Source of the DNA: Fasciolopsis buskii
Taxonomy: Eukaryota; Platyhelminthes; Trematoda; Plagiorchiida; Fasciolidae
Direction of reading: 5' to 3'
DNA: 64,000 nucleotides
NCBI GenBank assembly: GCA_008360955.1
Contig: LUCM01004193.1
Span: 343,823 to 407,822 of the forward strand
Shown: positions 1-10,970 of the stretch, one piece after another
How the letters are laid out: the number at the start of each line of letters is the position of its first letter
How positions within the stretch are numbered: position 1 is the stretch's first letter
Position numbers and translations under genes: made by a program
Notes under the pieces: model-generated
Told to the model about the DNA's origin: nothing
What the model saw: the letters and a program-made list of their open reading frames with translations, nothing else
Database searches by the model: none

Positions 1-705
1 TCCTAGTCGTGAATATCGCAAACATGTTTAGACACAACAGATATCACTCAGCATGAAAAAACTAATGTTCCATCCTTAACAGTTTCCACTTTATTCGTAA
101 GTGTTACAAAATGATTCGGAAGTTCAAAGTGGTAACTGATTTTCATTTTTAGTCTGAATGATCAATCAAGATCACTGTCAGTACCCAGAGGTAAACTGAG
201 TTCTGTTACACCAAGAATTTCCGCGCATGATATGGCTATTGATGAAAAATTTTGAAATTGGCTAATGGAAGCAAAAAATTGGCTAATTTTTCGGATACCA
301 AATTTCGTTACAGATGTTCCGGGACAAGGTAAAAGCGATAAATAAAGACAATAAGCAGATTTTCACTCCATAGCTCTTAATGCATGGTTTTCGAAAGCTC
401 GTAAATTACCGGATAAAACTATTTATTAAAGTCTTGTGATTTTTAATCTAAAATCAGAAATTAGCTGTTTTTCAAAAGGGTAACAGAAAAGACAGTTAAG
501 GGCCCGAATAGATCCCTTAAAGAATTCCACCCTACGATTACTGAATTAATCCAATTAGCAAATAAAGGGAATCCCGAAAACCTATTTTCTTAAACATATA
601 CGCCGACTCTGTTCCTATCAAATTCGGCCGAAAACTTCAAAACAACTCATGTTGGTCGCTCTTTTCACTATCATCAACTTCAGAATCACCTCACAATTTT
701 CTTAG
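1..705. other. Non-coding stretch with one possible short exon
   Basis: AT-rich sequence without a long open frame. A pyrimidine tract with AG ends at 152 and a GTAAAC donor begins at 191. They bracket a 38-base open segment at 153-190 on the plus strand. This could be a small internal exon, but chance is as likely. Nothing else is recognised. Confidence 0.3.
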
Positions 706-829
706 TTCCATGAACGAAGACTCCAGAAGATGTGCGAATCAAGTGATTGACAACTTAGGGACCAAAGCCAAGCTCATAAAAACGGAAGAAAACAGACAAA
801 AACTGGTTGGTAAACAGCTGAACCGGTGA
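706..829 (+). CDS. Candidate first coding exon or 39-residue ORF, unknown product
   Basis: I do not recognise this product. A good 3' splice-like signal (TCACAATTTTCTTAG) ends at 705. An ATG lies four bases later at 710 and opens a 39-codon frame to TGA at 827-829. A possible donor GTGACT overlaps the end at 826, so the exon may be 706-825. The peptide is hydrophilic and lysine/glutamine-rich (starts MNEDSRRCANQVIDN) and has no signal peptide or membrane segment. An ATG just after an acceptor would also suit spliced-leader trans-splicing, which is known in flatworms, but no leader sequence is visible. Open frames of 40 codons are common by chance in this composition, so this is a weak call made because signal, start and peptide character coincide. 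Confidence 0.25.
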
Positions 830-1066
830 CTCAACTTTCTGAGCGACTAAAATCAGATGAAGTTTGAACAAACCCGGTCAAATTGTAATGGTTTAACCAA
901 GCCGCGGAAGTCAAAAGTATGCTTGAAACCGATATATGACATGAGCTCTTCTCCAAATCACAGAAGGGCAGTGGATAACGGAATTACTTGAGCCGGTGCG
1001 TTAGTACACCTTGTATTACAATATGAAGGTTTCACTTCAAATTGTTGACCCGACACACAAAAGTAA

Positions 1067-1321
1067 TACTGCATGGCTGTTAATGGCTTTCTTAAATGTG
1101 ACCTTCCTAATCACAGATGTTCCTCTGTTGAAAAATATCAAGTAGTATATAAATGCTTAACAGAAAATGGCACCAGTATTGGTATATCAGCAAACAACTA
1201 GAAAGAACTGCTCCCCAACTGTACGTTAACTGTGTCAGCCAAAAAGGGAAGTTATGAAAAATAAACTTGTTCACCAACATTTTCTGCCCAAGGAGTAAAT
1301 CAGTGTAAAGTTTCTGTGTGA
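1067..1321 (+). pseudogene. Cys-containing protein fragment with in-frame stops, possibly fibronectin III-like
   Basis: One reading frame from 1067 stays protein-like for about 85 codons and is broken by three stops in the same phase: TAG at 1199, TAA at 1262 and TGA at 1319. It holds spaced cysteines and beta-strand-like pieces such as YQVVYKCLTENG, NCTLTVSAKKG and CKVSV, with two NxT/NxS sites. This pattern resembles an extracellular fibronectin type III or immunoglobulin-like domain of a secreted surface protein. The resemblance is by eye only and no family motif is decisive. If real, it is a decayed gene or an unrecognised dispersed repeat. The start is set by an upstream in-frame stop at 1064, not by a splice signal. 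Chance continuity of frame is the alternative. Confidence 0.3.
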
Positions 1322-3580
1322 CAAAATGACTGAACCAACAGGAAGGATGAATGGACCGTCAAGCTACGCGGGGTCGGTCAGAGGATGCGTAATTGGGGGG
1401 AATTAAATTAACTTCCCCTAGTTTCACGTTGATCGTCGTAAGCTGGAGACGGAAGCTCTGGGAAAGTACACAGACTTGTAAAAGCTAAAATGATTTGCTG
1501 TAAACTCTCTAATCAGTGTTCATCAATTGCGATGTTCATCATAGACTAACCAACAGCACTTTTCTTCGTCTACCATTATGTTAAGCTTGGTTACGTCACA
1601 GCAACCTGTAAATATTATAGCGCGTGACATAACATATCCCAGATTACTTTTGTGATCAAATTTATTTTACTAGCGAGGATAACAGCTCGTCTTATTCCGA
1701 CCTTAGATTATTTAATACGACGATCTCATTAGTAATTTTGTTTGTGTAAATTCCCATGCACAATCTAGCCTAAGCATTTTTATTCTTATAAGAAAATGAT
1801 CTTCTCAGGTGAGTTTCAACATGTTAGCATTTATAGGACCAAGAATTGCTAAAATCAATAACAGAATAAGTGTGGCACCAAGCTTATCGGTGATCACAAA
1901 ATTTCTTAGTTACTGAAATTGGCGATCTCCTGAATTCGTACATCCAACCCGCCATCGGGCCACATTTGACCGAAGGAGCAGGCTTGGAATTCATATTAAT
2001 TATTGTGTCTGTATGTTTGACCCAATAGTCTGGGAGCACCAAACAAAATGACTTTGATGATGTGTTTATTTTAGCCCGATGATAAAAATTCCTTCTAGTC
2101 TATCTGTCTGTCCTTAGTGTCTAAGAAAATTGTTTGCTGCTTTGTGATACACATAATCGAGAGTAGATGAACCACACTGACTGTCTGCACTTGACGTAAA
2201 ATCCTCAGGTCATGCACAGGTTTTACACATCATTCAAACAGACACGGTGACAACCATGAAGCCCAAAGTCCCGATCGTGGCTATGCAGATCAATTAGCAC
2301 AACTTTTCACATTTGGCAGAACGTTGCACGCCTGTGTGGCTCTATCCTTTTGACTGGTATATTGAAATACTGTACAACCAGTCAGTTGGATTAGTTAACT
2401 AAGTGCAGTTCAAGTGAGTTTATAAGGGCAGTGATGTCTGAGTCTCTTCAAAGTTATTGTCTGTCGCTGGTATTGTTCTGACATGAACAGGTACTTATCG
2501 ATTCCACGTAGTCAACAAAGCGTGAATGCTTTTCCGATGAAACAGCTGACTTCATATTTGCTGTGTATGCTGTTCTGGCATGAAGTGCGCAATGATGAGT
2601 ACAGGGAGCATGAGCCAATAACCGAAGGATGTCAGATCCAACTCGTCCATTATATTCCTGTTTATTCGAAGCAGGAAGACGCAATTCATATCCTAAAGTG
2701 TATGGGTACGAAACCGTGACGATGGACAGTTTGTCTTTGTATTGTCAGAAATGCACAAGGTTTAATGGGTAGGCATTAATGACTACCATTTGCTGTACAC
2801 ATGTGAAACGAATTTGTGCATGGTTGAAAACCAAAGGCCAAGGTTGCAAAACTGTTACTCACTTTCTGATTTATTGTTCTTACCCAAGCCAACCTACCTT
2901 CACTGGCACCAACTTGCGAGCGTACAGCTCCGTTCAAGGCATTTCGAGTGTCCTGAGTCATCTGAATCATTATCTGGTATTAAAAAAGAGTGGTTGTTAA
3001 GATAGTCAAGTTAATGCAAAGTCTCATGTTCCTCTTGAAGCTAGATACTTGCAATCAGAGGATCGGATTAAAAGTAACCAATTATTCAATTTTTAAATCA
3101 CTTTGACCTCTGAGATTGATTTTTAGACCGAAAGCTTCATAGCCAACCGATATGAAACAATCAAGAATTAGTTATAAGGATCTGTTCCAACATGCCCCCA
3201 GGTGTGATGCTGGCTACTAAAAGCAAGGCAACCTTGCAAGTTATCAACCATCATAGGCCTGAAAACTAGTCGTTACGAAACTTAGTAACGCCGGTATTGC
3301 TTAATTGGTGAAATCCTTTTCCCATTTTCTACTCATCAGTACTTTATTTGTATAACAATGAGAAACGAGTCTTCTAAGAGCGGACTCAATAGCCGGGATT
3401 TTTTTGGTCAATTTTTGCTTATCGCGCAGAAAGTAGAAACCCAAATATCATGATCACAACAATCGAGTGTGAATTAACAGAATTAACGGAATTTTCTTAG
3501 TCCACATCCGAATGATTAGAATAATCCAGTTTTAACCACTAAACTAGTCTCATAGTTTCCCTAAAAGTGGAGTTAACATC
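1322..3580. other. Non-coding stretch, no feature recognised
   Basis: Unstructured AT-rich DNA. Several 60-80 codon open frames overlap on both strands around 2450-3000 and none has a motif. A short AG...GTGAGT pair at 1785-1807 could frame a 16-base micro-exon but is not supported otherwise. Confidence 0.5.
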
Positions 3581-3619
3581 ATATATGTATATGTATATGT
3601 ATATATGTATATATATATA
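3581..3619. repeat. AT/GT-type microsatellite
   Basis: Interrupted (ATATGT)/(AT) run of about 39 bases that borders module A of the two-module repeat described next. Confidence 0.9.
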
Positions 3620-3993
3620 GAAGCAGTAATTAGTATCTGGATGAGTGAAAACTTGCCCGGGAGCACAACCGGTTTCGCAGTTATTGTCGCTTGTCAGGTT
3701 TGCGTGCCCGATGTTCTCTTGTTCAAACATCCACATACTTGTACACTCCCAGGCAAATTTTGTTCACCCATCCAGGTACTACTTACTGCTTTTATATATA
3801 CATATGTATGTCCTGGGGCCTTCTACCCTCGTTCCTAAGGTTGGCTCAGCCCAACTGACAAAGAATTATCAACAAATCACAGTTGTGGTTCTTCTGTGGA
3901 CTCCTCGACGAAGAGCTTCCACGCGCACTCCTGATGCTACAGGTTCGATTCTGGAGATATATGTATATATTATATGTATACATTATATATATA
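3620..3993 (+). repeat. Two-module dispersed repeat, copy 1 (modules A and B) with AT-rich tail
   Basis: This interval is partly repeated at 5453-5785. Module A (about 3620-3817) matches 5453-5617 in inverted orientation. Shared blocks include the TATCTGNATGAGTGAA region, the GTTATTGTCGCTTGTCAGG region and the CATCCAG...TATGT region. Module B (about 3829-3965) matches 5644-5775 in direct orientation, roughly 75-80 percent by eye. Module B ends with GGTTCGATTCTGG, which fits a tRNA B box, followed by an AT-rich microsatellite (3955-3993). The B module could therefore be a tRNA-derived SINE with an AT tail, while module A may be a separate element. The 119-codon open frame across this interval on the plus strand is repeat sequence, not a gene. 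Confidence 0.6.
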
Positions 3994-4284
3994 GTACCCA
4001 GTAGCCAGGAAAGTTTCAGAATTTCTACATCAGTATCCACTGGTTAGCTGCCGCATTTAAGCATGACTCCAGGATAAGAAACTTATTCTAAATAGGTTTA
4101 AGATTCAGGACGGAGTGCATCTGCATACGAAACATACCGCGGACTCAAGTATGTTTCCAATTTATTAACCCTAAAGGAAAGGAGTATGACTCCATTGAAG
4201 ATATCATGTTTAATACATTCTTGCAGGGTGAAACATGGAGCTTCTTTCAGAGACAGTGTTGGTTTTTAAACTGTCTTTCTTCAG

Positions 4285-4446
4285 ATAATACAAATGCAAA
4301 AGTTCCTTATCTATGTTGCATTATGTTTCGATCCGCTTGTGATATTTTCTCTTATACACTTCTCATATGATTATATGACTTGGAAGGGAATAAGAAAGGA
4401 GATAACATTCTTGAAGAATTCCCTTCTAGGACTGTCCAGTTGGTGA
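4285..4446 (+). CDS. Candidate small hydrophobic ORF (50 residues) behind a strong acceptor
   Basis: Product unknown. A long pyrimidine tract (ACTGTCTTTCTTCAG) ends at 4284. The frame is open from 4285 to TGA at 4444-4446, with ATG at 4294 giving a 50-residue peptide. Residues 2-24 are strongly hydrophobic (MQKFLIYVALCFDPLVIF...), like a signal peptide or single membrane helix. The remainder is basic (KGIRKEITFLKNS). It could be the last exon of a larger gene, a small secreted or membrane peptide started by a trans-spliced leader, or chance. No donor is needed because the frame ends in a stop. No polyadenylation signal lies close by. Confidence 0.3.
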   Translation: MIQMQKFLIYVALCFDPLVIFSLIHFSYDYMTWKGIRKEITFLKNSLLGLSSW

Positions 4447-5452
4447 ATGTTCTGCAGATGAACACGTACTACGCATCCATCAAGAAAATCAACGGGTCGT
4501 CAGACTAAGGCGCCCAGTATTTTCTGCTATCGCCCAGGATGACTGTTAGCTACTTTACTGCACCATTCATGTATACGTCATATCCGTTGACCCATGGAGT
4601 TTTTAGTAGCATTGTCCGGGCAATGGAGCATAAAGTATCGGCAATGGTCTGCATCCGGGCTAGATAAAAGACCTGTCGCAAAATTTTAACGTCAGTGTAG
4701 CTCTGTGATCACATTCGAAAGTGACTGATTTCCTCCATGAAAGGCATGCTCTTGGCATAGATCATTTGTTTGGTATTCTGTAAGTTTGGGTCTTATTTAG
4801 TTTAAAACACTGGAAATGCTTCAATATAAAAATCTAAACTGACAGATCTACATTAATCTGTTCATTATCACCTGCATTTTGGTGCCAAATCATTTTACTG
4901 TTTCTTGTTCATTGTTTCACTGTCACGATAACAATGCAGGCGATTAACCCACAGCCTTTAAACGACCTTCAGGCAAGGTCAACTTTGATGTCAATCAGGA
5001 TTCTTCTTTTACGAAATTTTCTCTGTTCATAATCAACCTTGATTAATCTATCCTAGTTAACCCACTATATCCCCAGTAAAAAATAATTATCTTCATTCTA
5101 AAACTACAGTCGCGGTCGTCGGCAGAATACCTGATAAAATAATTGTTTCTGTTGGACAGGCAAGTTTGTTAGCCTTAGTGAATATAAACTAGGATAAATC
5201 CCAAGAAATTCCCAATTAAATTAGTGAGAATTTCTTACGCCAGTAGAATTTCATTTTTAAATTCGGATGCGTCTCACTAAACAACCAAGACATTTTAAGT
5301 TTAACTGACCTCGTTGCTTCCAGTGACAGATAGAGTGGTGGAAACCTGTACATAAATTCATGAAACTTGTCAATATTTCTTTATACCTTAAAAACACTAG
5401 AACGATAAGAATGTTTACAGAGAAAATTTTCGAATGCACATCAGTCGGCAGT
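4447..5452. other. Non-coding stretch, no feature recognised
   Basis: AT-rich intergenic or intronic DNA. No open frame with a motif, no repeat shared with the rest of the window and no clear splice signals. Confidence 0.5.
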
Positions 5453-5770
5453 ACCTGCATATATATATACATAGATTTAACGTAGGTAATAAATGTCTGG
5501 ATGATTGATTAAGGATGTCTAGGCAAGAGTGCCGGGTATGCACACCTGACGAGCGGCAGTAACCACGATGCCGGTCGTGGGCTTCCGGGGATATTCGGTT
5601 CACTCATGCAGATACCACTGAAAACAAATGTCTGATTTGGCGGCATTCAGTTTTGCTCCTAAGATTGGCTCAGCTTAACCGACAAAGTAATACCAACGAA
5701 TAACTGTTGTGATCCTTCTACGGACTCTTCAGTGATGAGCACTCCTGATGATGCGGATTAGATTCTGGTG

Positions 5771-5806
<36 letters not shown>
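5453..5806. repeat. Two-module dispersed repeat, copy 2 (module A inverted) with AT and AG microsatellite
   Basis: Module A, 5453-5617, reads on the minus strand relative to copy 1. Module B, 5644-5775, reads on the plus strand. Module B keeps blocks such as CTAAGNTTGGCTCAGC and GCACTCCTGATG and runs into (AT)n(AG)n at 5771-5806. The B-box-like GGTTCGATTC of copy 1 is degraded here to GGATTAGATTC. Opposite relative orientation of the two modules argues that they are two elements that tend to sit next to each other, or that one copy was rearranged. Confidence 0.6.
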
Positions 5807-5873
5807 TAAAAACATCTGCAGTTCAGTCTGCATATTTTAGAGGCTATAACTCAGTGTACGCCTTCGAACCTCT

Positions 5874-5905
5874 TATATATATATATAATATATATATATA
5901 TATAT
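5874..5905. repeat. AT dinucleotide microsatellite
   Basis: About 32 bases of alternating A and T, with one AAT interruption. Confidence 0.9.
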
Positions 5906-6837
5906 GCGTCTTACACTACTTTTAACACCTGGTTTATTGTGACATCTGAGACTACCGCATACGGAAACATACTTGCTAGCCTGGTTGAGACAGCAGGAAA
6001 TGGATTGCATTCAACAACTGTGGGACGCTCTTAACTAAACTACTGGGGCAACCCGACTTTCGCCAGACCGCGCTACGATTCTATGCCATCAGCACACTTT
6101 TCTTAAAAAAATTATATGCATTATGGCCGCAGTTCATTGTTAAACTCATTGGGAATTATTATTTAAACATTCGGCTGTCATTCATCCTGGATTAGACTCA
6201 GGAACTGCTGCATCTGAACGATCTAATTCATTCAGAAACATTCTTGCCGATTGATAACTACCTCTTAAATAACCACCTCCAGCTAGGGTATATTTTCTGC
6301 TTTGTTCAGTAATAATGCACTTTTTACGGTCACTAAAATGTTGGATCTCTTACTCCATTTGTTGGTTTGTGTTCGTGCTTGTGTGATACACAAAAGAGAA
6401 TTGCGGCTAAATTCGGATGCTGTCATTCTTACTGATCGGTGACTTTTGCCTGGACTGAAAAGGCTGTTTCCAGCAATAAGAGAACTGGAGAAAGTGTAGC
6501 AGCGTGCACCAACTTCTTCAGATCTGTAAAGTTTGGTATCATTTATGCACACTCAGTAAACACGGCTGGCTGCCTAGTAACTCAGTGTCATCCCAGGTTT
6601 TCTTTTCATATTAGTACAACTGTAACTTGCAAAACACAGTTTAAACTTTTAACTTCCTACTTAGCACTTTTTTCACTTCTTATGGATAAGTTCCATAATA
6701 TTCTTGTCGGTTCCAATCATGCATCAACCCTGCCATTCATTGTGTGATTGAACAAACTCCTATGCATCTTCTATCAGAGAAAATTTCATTCCAGCTAAAG
6801 TCATCATCAGCTACCTCGAGCTGTTCTCGCTAAGGCT
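5906..6837. other. Non-coding stretch, no feature recognised
   Basis: Open frames of 89-102 codons overlap on opposite strands at 6283-6747 without motifs or splice signals. They are treated as chance. Confidence 0.45.
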
Positions 6838-7403
6838 GTGTGCCCACTTCAACAGTTGACCATTACCAGCTCCCACCAAACCCCAAGATACATCCTCGGT
6901 CTGCTTTTCATCTGCTCATGCAGACAAATCAAATCCAGGTTTATCATCGAAGCTTCTCACATGAAAAACTCATCCCTCCTTAAAAGTCTCATAGAAATCT
7001 TTTTGGATTTATTTCAAACTTTAACTAAGCGACAACGCCAGACTTCCAGAAACGCTCTGATATTTGGCGTTCCCTCGAAGACCAGTTTCTTTCAGATGTC
7101 TTTGTCCCTTCGAAGTTATTGGAATCACTAAAAAAGGAAAAGGAACAACGTCACGAATCCTTTGACAAGTCACAAGTCCGATACACCCCCACTTTGTTAA
7201 AGTCAGAAATCAAAAGCATCCCCAGTGATAGCGACGGCAAATCCCTATAGTAAGGAACTCAAACATTATTCGAAAAGAAAGAGACCTGTGAAATATCCTT
7301 CGCAAGCAGATGTTATTAATCGTCTTTTCGCCCATCCTTCTAAACATACTCCAGTTACGTTTACGTACGGCGATAGTAGGCCAGTTAACCATTTTCTAGC
7401 GAA
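6838..7403 (+). other. Possible upstream part of the CR1/Jockey-like relic
   Basis: A 97-codon open frame at 6838-7131 contains KRQRQTSRNALIFGVPSKTS. This recalls the RNA-binding ORF1 or linker segments of some non-LTR elements, where a basic stretch precedes an N-A/V-L/I-I-F-G-V-P motif. It is followed by Lys/Ser-rich frames up to the reverse transcriptase relic. The link to that relic rests on same strand and adjacency only. Confidence 0.25.
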
Positions 7404-8209
7404 GTGGTGTTCAGACTTCTTCGTCCCACTACAATTAACGCAGGGATTAGTACCGACGGAGTACCATTCACTCTTCTAAAGCATGGCGCTGCAGCTCTGA
7501 CTGAAGTCTTGATTTCTCTGGTTAGAATTACACTAAGATTATCTTCTATATCTGACTGTAAGATACCGGTTATCGTTGATTCCATCTCAAAATGAAGTAA
7601 TTTCACTCCTCTAGCCAAGCCCTTGTGCCCAACTTTTATCAAGTCCCACAGTTTTAAACTGATAATGCCCATGTTGTTTTGTGAATCCTCCGGCGGATTC
7701 ATTTGAAGTTCGATTATTAATCTAATAAATCCATTTGGAGCACTACTTGTTCATCACAGTTCTAAGCTGTGTCTTCTTAAACTATTAGTCTGCATTCGAT
7801 GCTGTTCCACGGCCCGTATTATTTCAGAAATCGGAACCATTTGCTTGTTTCAGATTCTTATTAGCGCAGCTATCTCAACAACAAAAGTCAGAACTGTGAG
7901 TTAGCAACTCAGGAGTGCCTAACGGTGCTGTTATTTTTCGTATCTGTTCCCTAGTTACATCCATGACAGATCAACTAGCTCTCCTTTCACTCGTTCAAGA
8001 GTGCTGTCAATCCTCATTGGGCAATGAAGACTCAATTTTTCCAACGACTTTTCCTCTGTTTACTTCTCCCTGAAGTCAATTTAGATTTTACGCAGCCATT
8101 TGATTCGCATATCTGTTATCTTGCCCAGTCAGCCGGCAATATGAACTTCCATCAGCCACTCAGGTACCTTTACCAAGGCGGGTTACGTAGAATATTCCAG
8201 GGGCTGTAA
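7404..8209 (+). pseudogene. Degenerate CR1/Jockey-like non-LTR reverse transcriptase
   Basis: Old reverse transcriptase relic on the plus strand, with motifs in the expected order across several frames. At 7420-7595 the frame reads RPTTINAG then GVPFTLLKHGAAALTEVL and IPVI, matching the N-terminal finger (K-P-x-GPDGIP-x-LLK-x-x-A-x-x-LA-x-PL ... W-x-x-VIPI) of the family. At 7752-7787 HHSSKLCLLKLL matches the H-S-x-LL-x-KL block that follows catalytic motif A. At 7909-7938 SGVPNGAVIF followed by a degraded YIND-like segment matches motif B (SGVPQGSVLGPLLF-x-x-YINDL). Around 8060-8160 a segment ending FDSHICYLAQSAGNM resembles the post-RT thumb region (DLGV ... F-x-x-HI ... KA/SA). The YADD motif is not legible. 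Stops and frameshifts rule out function. The element boundaries are not visible. Confidence 0.6.
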
Positions 8210-9765
8210 TAAATAAAAATCTGAAGTGGATTTCGGACATTTTCACCTGTATAGATAATTTTAGCGCCCTTTTATTTCAAATCAGAAGGCCTCGAGACTA
8301 CTTGGTGAAATGGAGCATCATCTACAATTTTACATCAGTATCTTTTTTACTCATTCTTTACTGTTCTCCTGTAATTTTGGCAAGTATGTTTAAAAAAGAC
8401 TTTAAGTAATGCACCGGTGAATTGTTTAGCCTCTTCAAAATGTCTGAAGAATCATAGCGACTTTTCGGATCTTGTTTGTGCAACTAGATTCAACTCTAAG
8501 TAACGCGCACAATGCCGTTCATTGAATGAAATTGACAGAAAATAGGCTACTGAGCATTACGAAAATTGATGGGCTCTTTTTCAGAATCAACTGCGACTAT
8601 TTAGTTCGGTAAATCGCTGCTGTGACGGTGACATTCGACTGGCATATCACGAGACCATTTTAGTATAAGGGCTTCTTTTCCGAGAAACTGGCTGTATTAC
8701 GTATTCATCCTTTGAACGGTGATAACGACACATTGTGAAAAAATATTAGCAGTTTCAAGGACACTAAAATTGCAACACAAAATTCGTGTGACCTCAATGA
8801 ACAAATTTCTCGAAGTCTGAACGCCCTGACCTACTGATTAACCACATGTAATAAGAGTTAACCCATAGTCAGCTCTCTCATCGGCTGCTGGCTACACAAA
8901 CCAAGCTTGAAAGTGCACCTGGCTACGACTCATCCAGGACTAATTTGAAAGTCGACAAACGGTAAGCAGTCTTCAGAAAGCTAACAATGTACACTGCTCT
9001 AGGAGGATCATTTGACTACAAAATGTTTTCGATTAATTCGTTAGCTGTGAAAGTGCGTGACCTCCGATTGCCAAGTACAAACTGTTGCGCTGTATCGGGA
9101 AATGTGAAACGAGAAAAACTAAGCTGTTTTTTGTCTCCACGAGTCGATTGTACGGTCGATAAACTATGCTGAGCAGTCAGCCTTGCTAATGATGTTCTTG
9201 ATTCTTTCAAAACCAAAGAACGAATTCAGCTAGGATTTGTTTATATTAGCAGAATTTTCTCGTTGATTATGGGCACTGGAGGTACGTTCATTCAGTGACC
9301 AATTGCTATTACATCGTCTATTTTGATTCGTTCGAAATACTTGGGATGAAATCGGTTAATTTTTACTACGGGAAGATTCTAAACTCCGAAGACGAATAAT
9401 GGTATTTTATTTGGAGAGAAGTAAAACTTCTTAAAGGTAATTTTAACTTCTTTTGTAAAATTTTTGCAGATTATCTCAAGGTTTACGAAATCGGCACGGT
9501 TTGGTGATACTTAACACAGAAGAATTTTAGGACGCCGCTCGAAATTTCGAGGGGCCGAAGATGAGCAACCAGATGATTCACATGGAAGATGATGAGTTGT
9601 GGTTAGAAACGATGATTATATCTCGATAATCTACTTGGTTATTTTTTCGATGCTGAGTGAGAATCAAGTATTGTTTAAGTTGTTCTATTCTTTAAAAGTA
9701 GAGCAGATCTTTGACATGAGCCTTCGTGCTCCGCCTTTTTGGTATCTACAGTATTATGATTACAT
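8210..9765. other. Non-coding stretch, no feature recognised
   Basis: AT-rich. Two mirrored 61-66 codon frames at 8987-9216 have no motif. A GTAAGC donor-like site at 8961 follows a short open piece but lacks a good acceptor. Confidence 0.5.
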
Positions 9766-9948
9766 ATGAGTTTCAGGTCCCAGCATAATTTTGGTCAAAG
9801 AAATCGTGGCTGGCCTGACTCACGGAACTATGTTTTCCTCTTTACTAATAAGGCAGAATTTTCCATTTCCGAGTGCATTCTAATGGGTCATCAACAAATT
9901 GTGAAACATCCTCGACCGACGACGATTAAAAGTCCAAAACAGCGTTGA
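9766..9948 (+). CDS. Candidate 60-residue ORF, unknown product
   Basis: An ATG at 9766 opens a 60-codon frame to TGA at 9946-9948. The peptide is polar and basic, with MSFRSQHNFGQRNRGW at the start and a Lys/Arg/Pro-rich end (HPRPTTIKSPKQR). The peptide shows no signal sequence, membrane segment or family motif. There is no clear splice acceptor directly upstream and no polyadenylation signal directly downstream. Composition is more protein-like than the neighbouring frames, but length alone does not separate it from chance. Confidence 0.2.
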   Translation: MSFRSQHNFGQRNRGWPDSRNYVFLFTNKAEFSISECILMGHQQIVKHPRPTTIKSPKQR

Positions 9949-10855
9949 TAATCCAGCAGGCTGAACTGTTTCTCTCATGATCAGCAACGAATGCATCTGC
10001 AACTTCCTGATTGGTTGTCTTCTGTCGGATCTCCAGTTATAAGTGCTTGTCACCTACTGGATCTTTGAGTTCAGCCAGAATTCACTTACTGGGTTCAGGG
10101 AACAAAACTATTTTTTCAAGACTTCAATTCACCGATAAGTTTCATTCAGCGTCGTACTGCAGAAAAGTTGTCTAGCCTAATAATGAAACTGCTCAGGTCG
10201 TTAGTGAAACCTGTGTTGCGCATAAATAATTTATTGTTTAAATAAATACGTATGAAGTTGTGCAAAAACCAGTGACAGATTAATCCCAGGTTGCATCGCT
10301 TTGACGCCCACTAAACGGTTAATAGCTAATTCGGATAATTTAGCGGTTGGGATTTTCGCTCACTATTATTTGTTCCAGCTTTCAACTGTTGTTCAGGCAA
10401 GCCCCACTTAGATAGCCAGTAATTCTTAACAAGTTGGATGAAATTGCTTTTTCATCCGTTATCCACAAAGGTTTGCGTTAGAAAATCGGGTTTTTCTGGT
10501 ACGTCATGACGAATCATTTCCTAAACAAATTAAAACTCCTGTCACCAAAAATTAGATTGTTTGGCGGAAATTATGTACAAACATATACGCACAATCCGGA
10601 TATGACTTTACCAACTTTTTAATTTCCCCATAAGTATGATAGATATTAAGATCATGACAACGACTGGCATCGATAGTTATTTAGCGATTGCCTTTGTCCA
10701 CGTCGTTTGGCAACAGACAACTTTTAAGTGAACACCTCGCTATCAGAGTATATTCAAATTTTTCTGATATTTTTAATGTTACTCAAAAATAAGGTTGCTT
10801 AGAGAAGTGGTTGCAGGAAAATCAAATCGGGGTTGCTTTTGTATTTGGAACATAC

Positions 10856-10970
10856 CGTCGTCTTCGAATTTATTTTCAAAGTATTGTGGTGTGCCTTCCA
10901 AGCTTCCGTGCACTGGTTTTCGCAATGTTATAGAATTTTTGCTAAGTTTGTTGCTATATGTGACCATTAG
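10856..10970 (-). CDS. Candidate internal exon (minus strand), unknown product
   Basis: On the minus strand an open frame runs from an AG at about 10970 to a consensus-like donor GTATGT immediately below 10856. The peptide contains LRKPVHGSLEGTPQYFENKF followed by EDD. The donor is good, the acceptor is ordinary and the exact 5' end is uncertain. No domain is recognised. The overlapping plus-strand frame at 10795-11016 has no supporting signal. Neighbouring exons of the same gene were not found. Confidence 0.25.

Noticed and set aside
3645..4004. 119-codon open frame on the plus strand
   Set aside because: It crosses both modules of a dispersed repeat and an AT microsatellite; the same repeat at 5.5-5.8 kb does not keep the frame.
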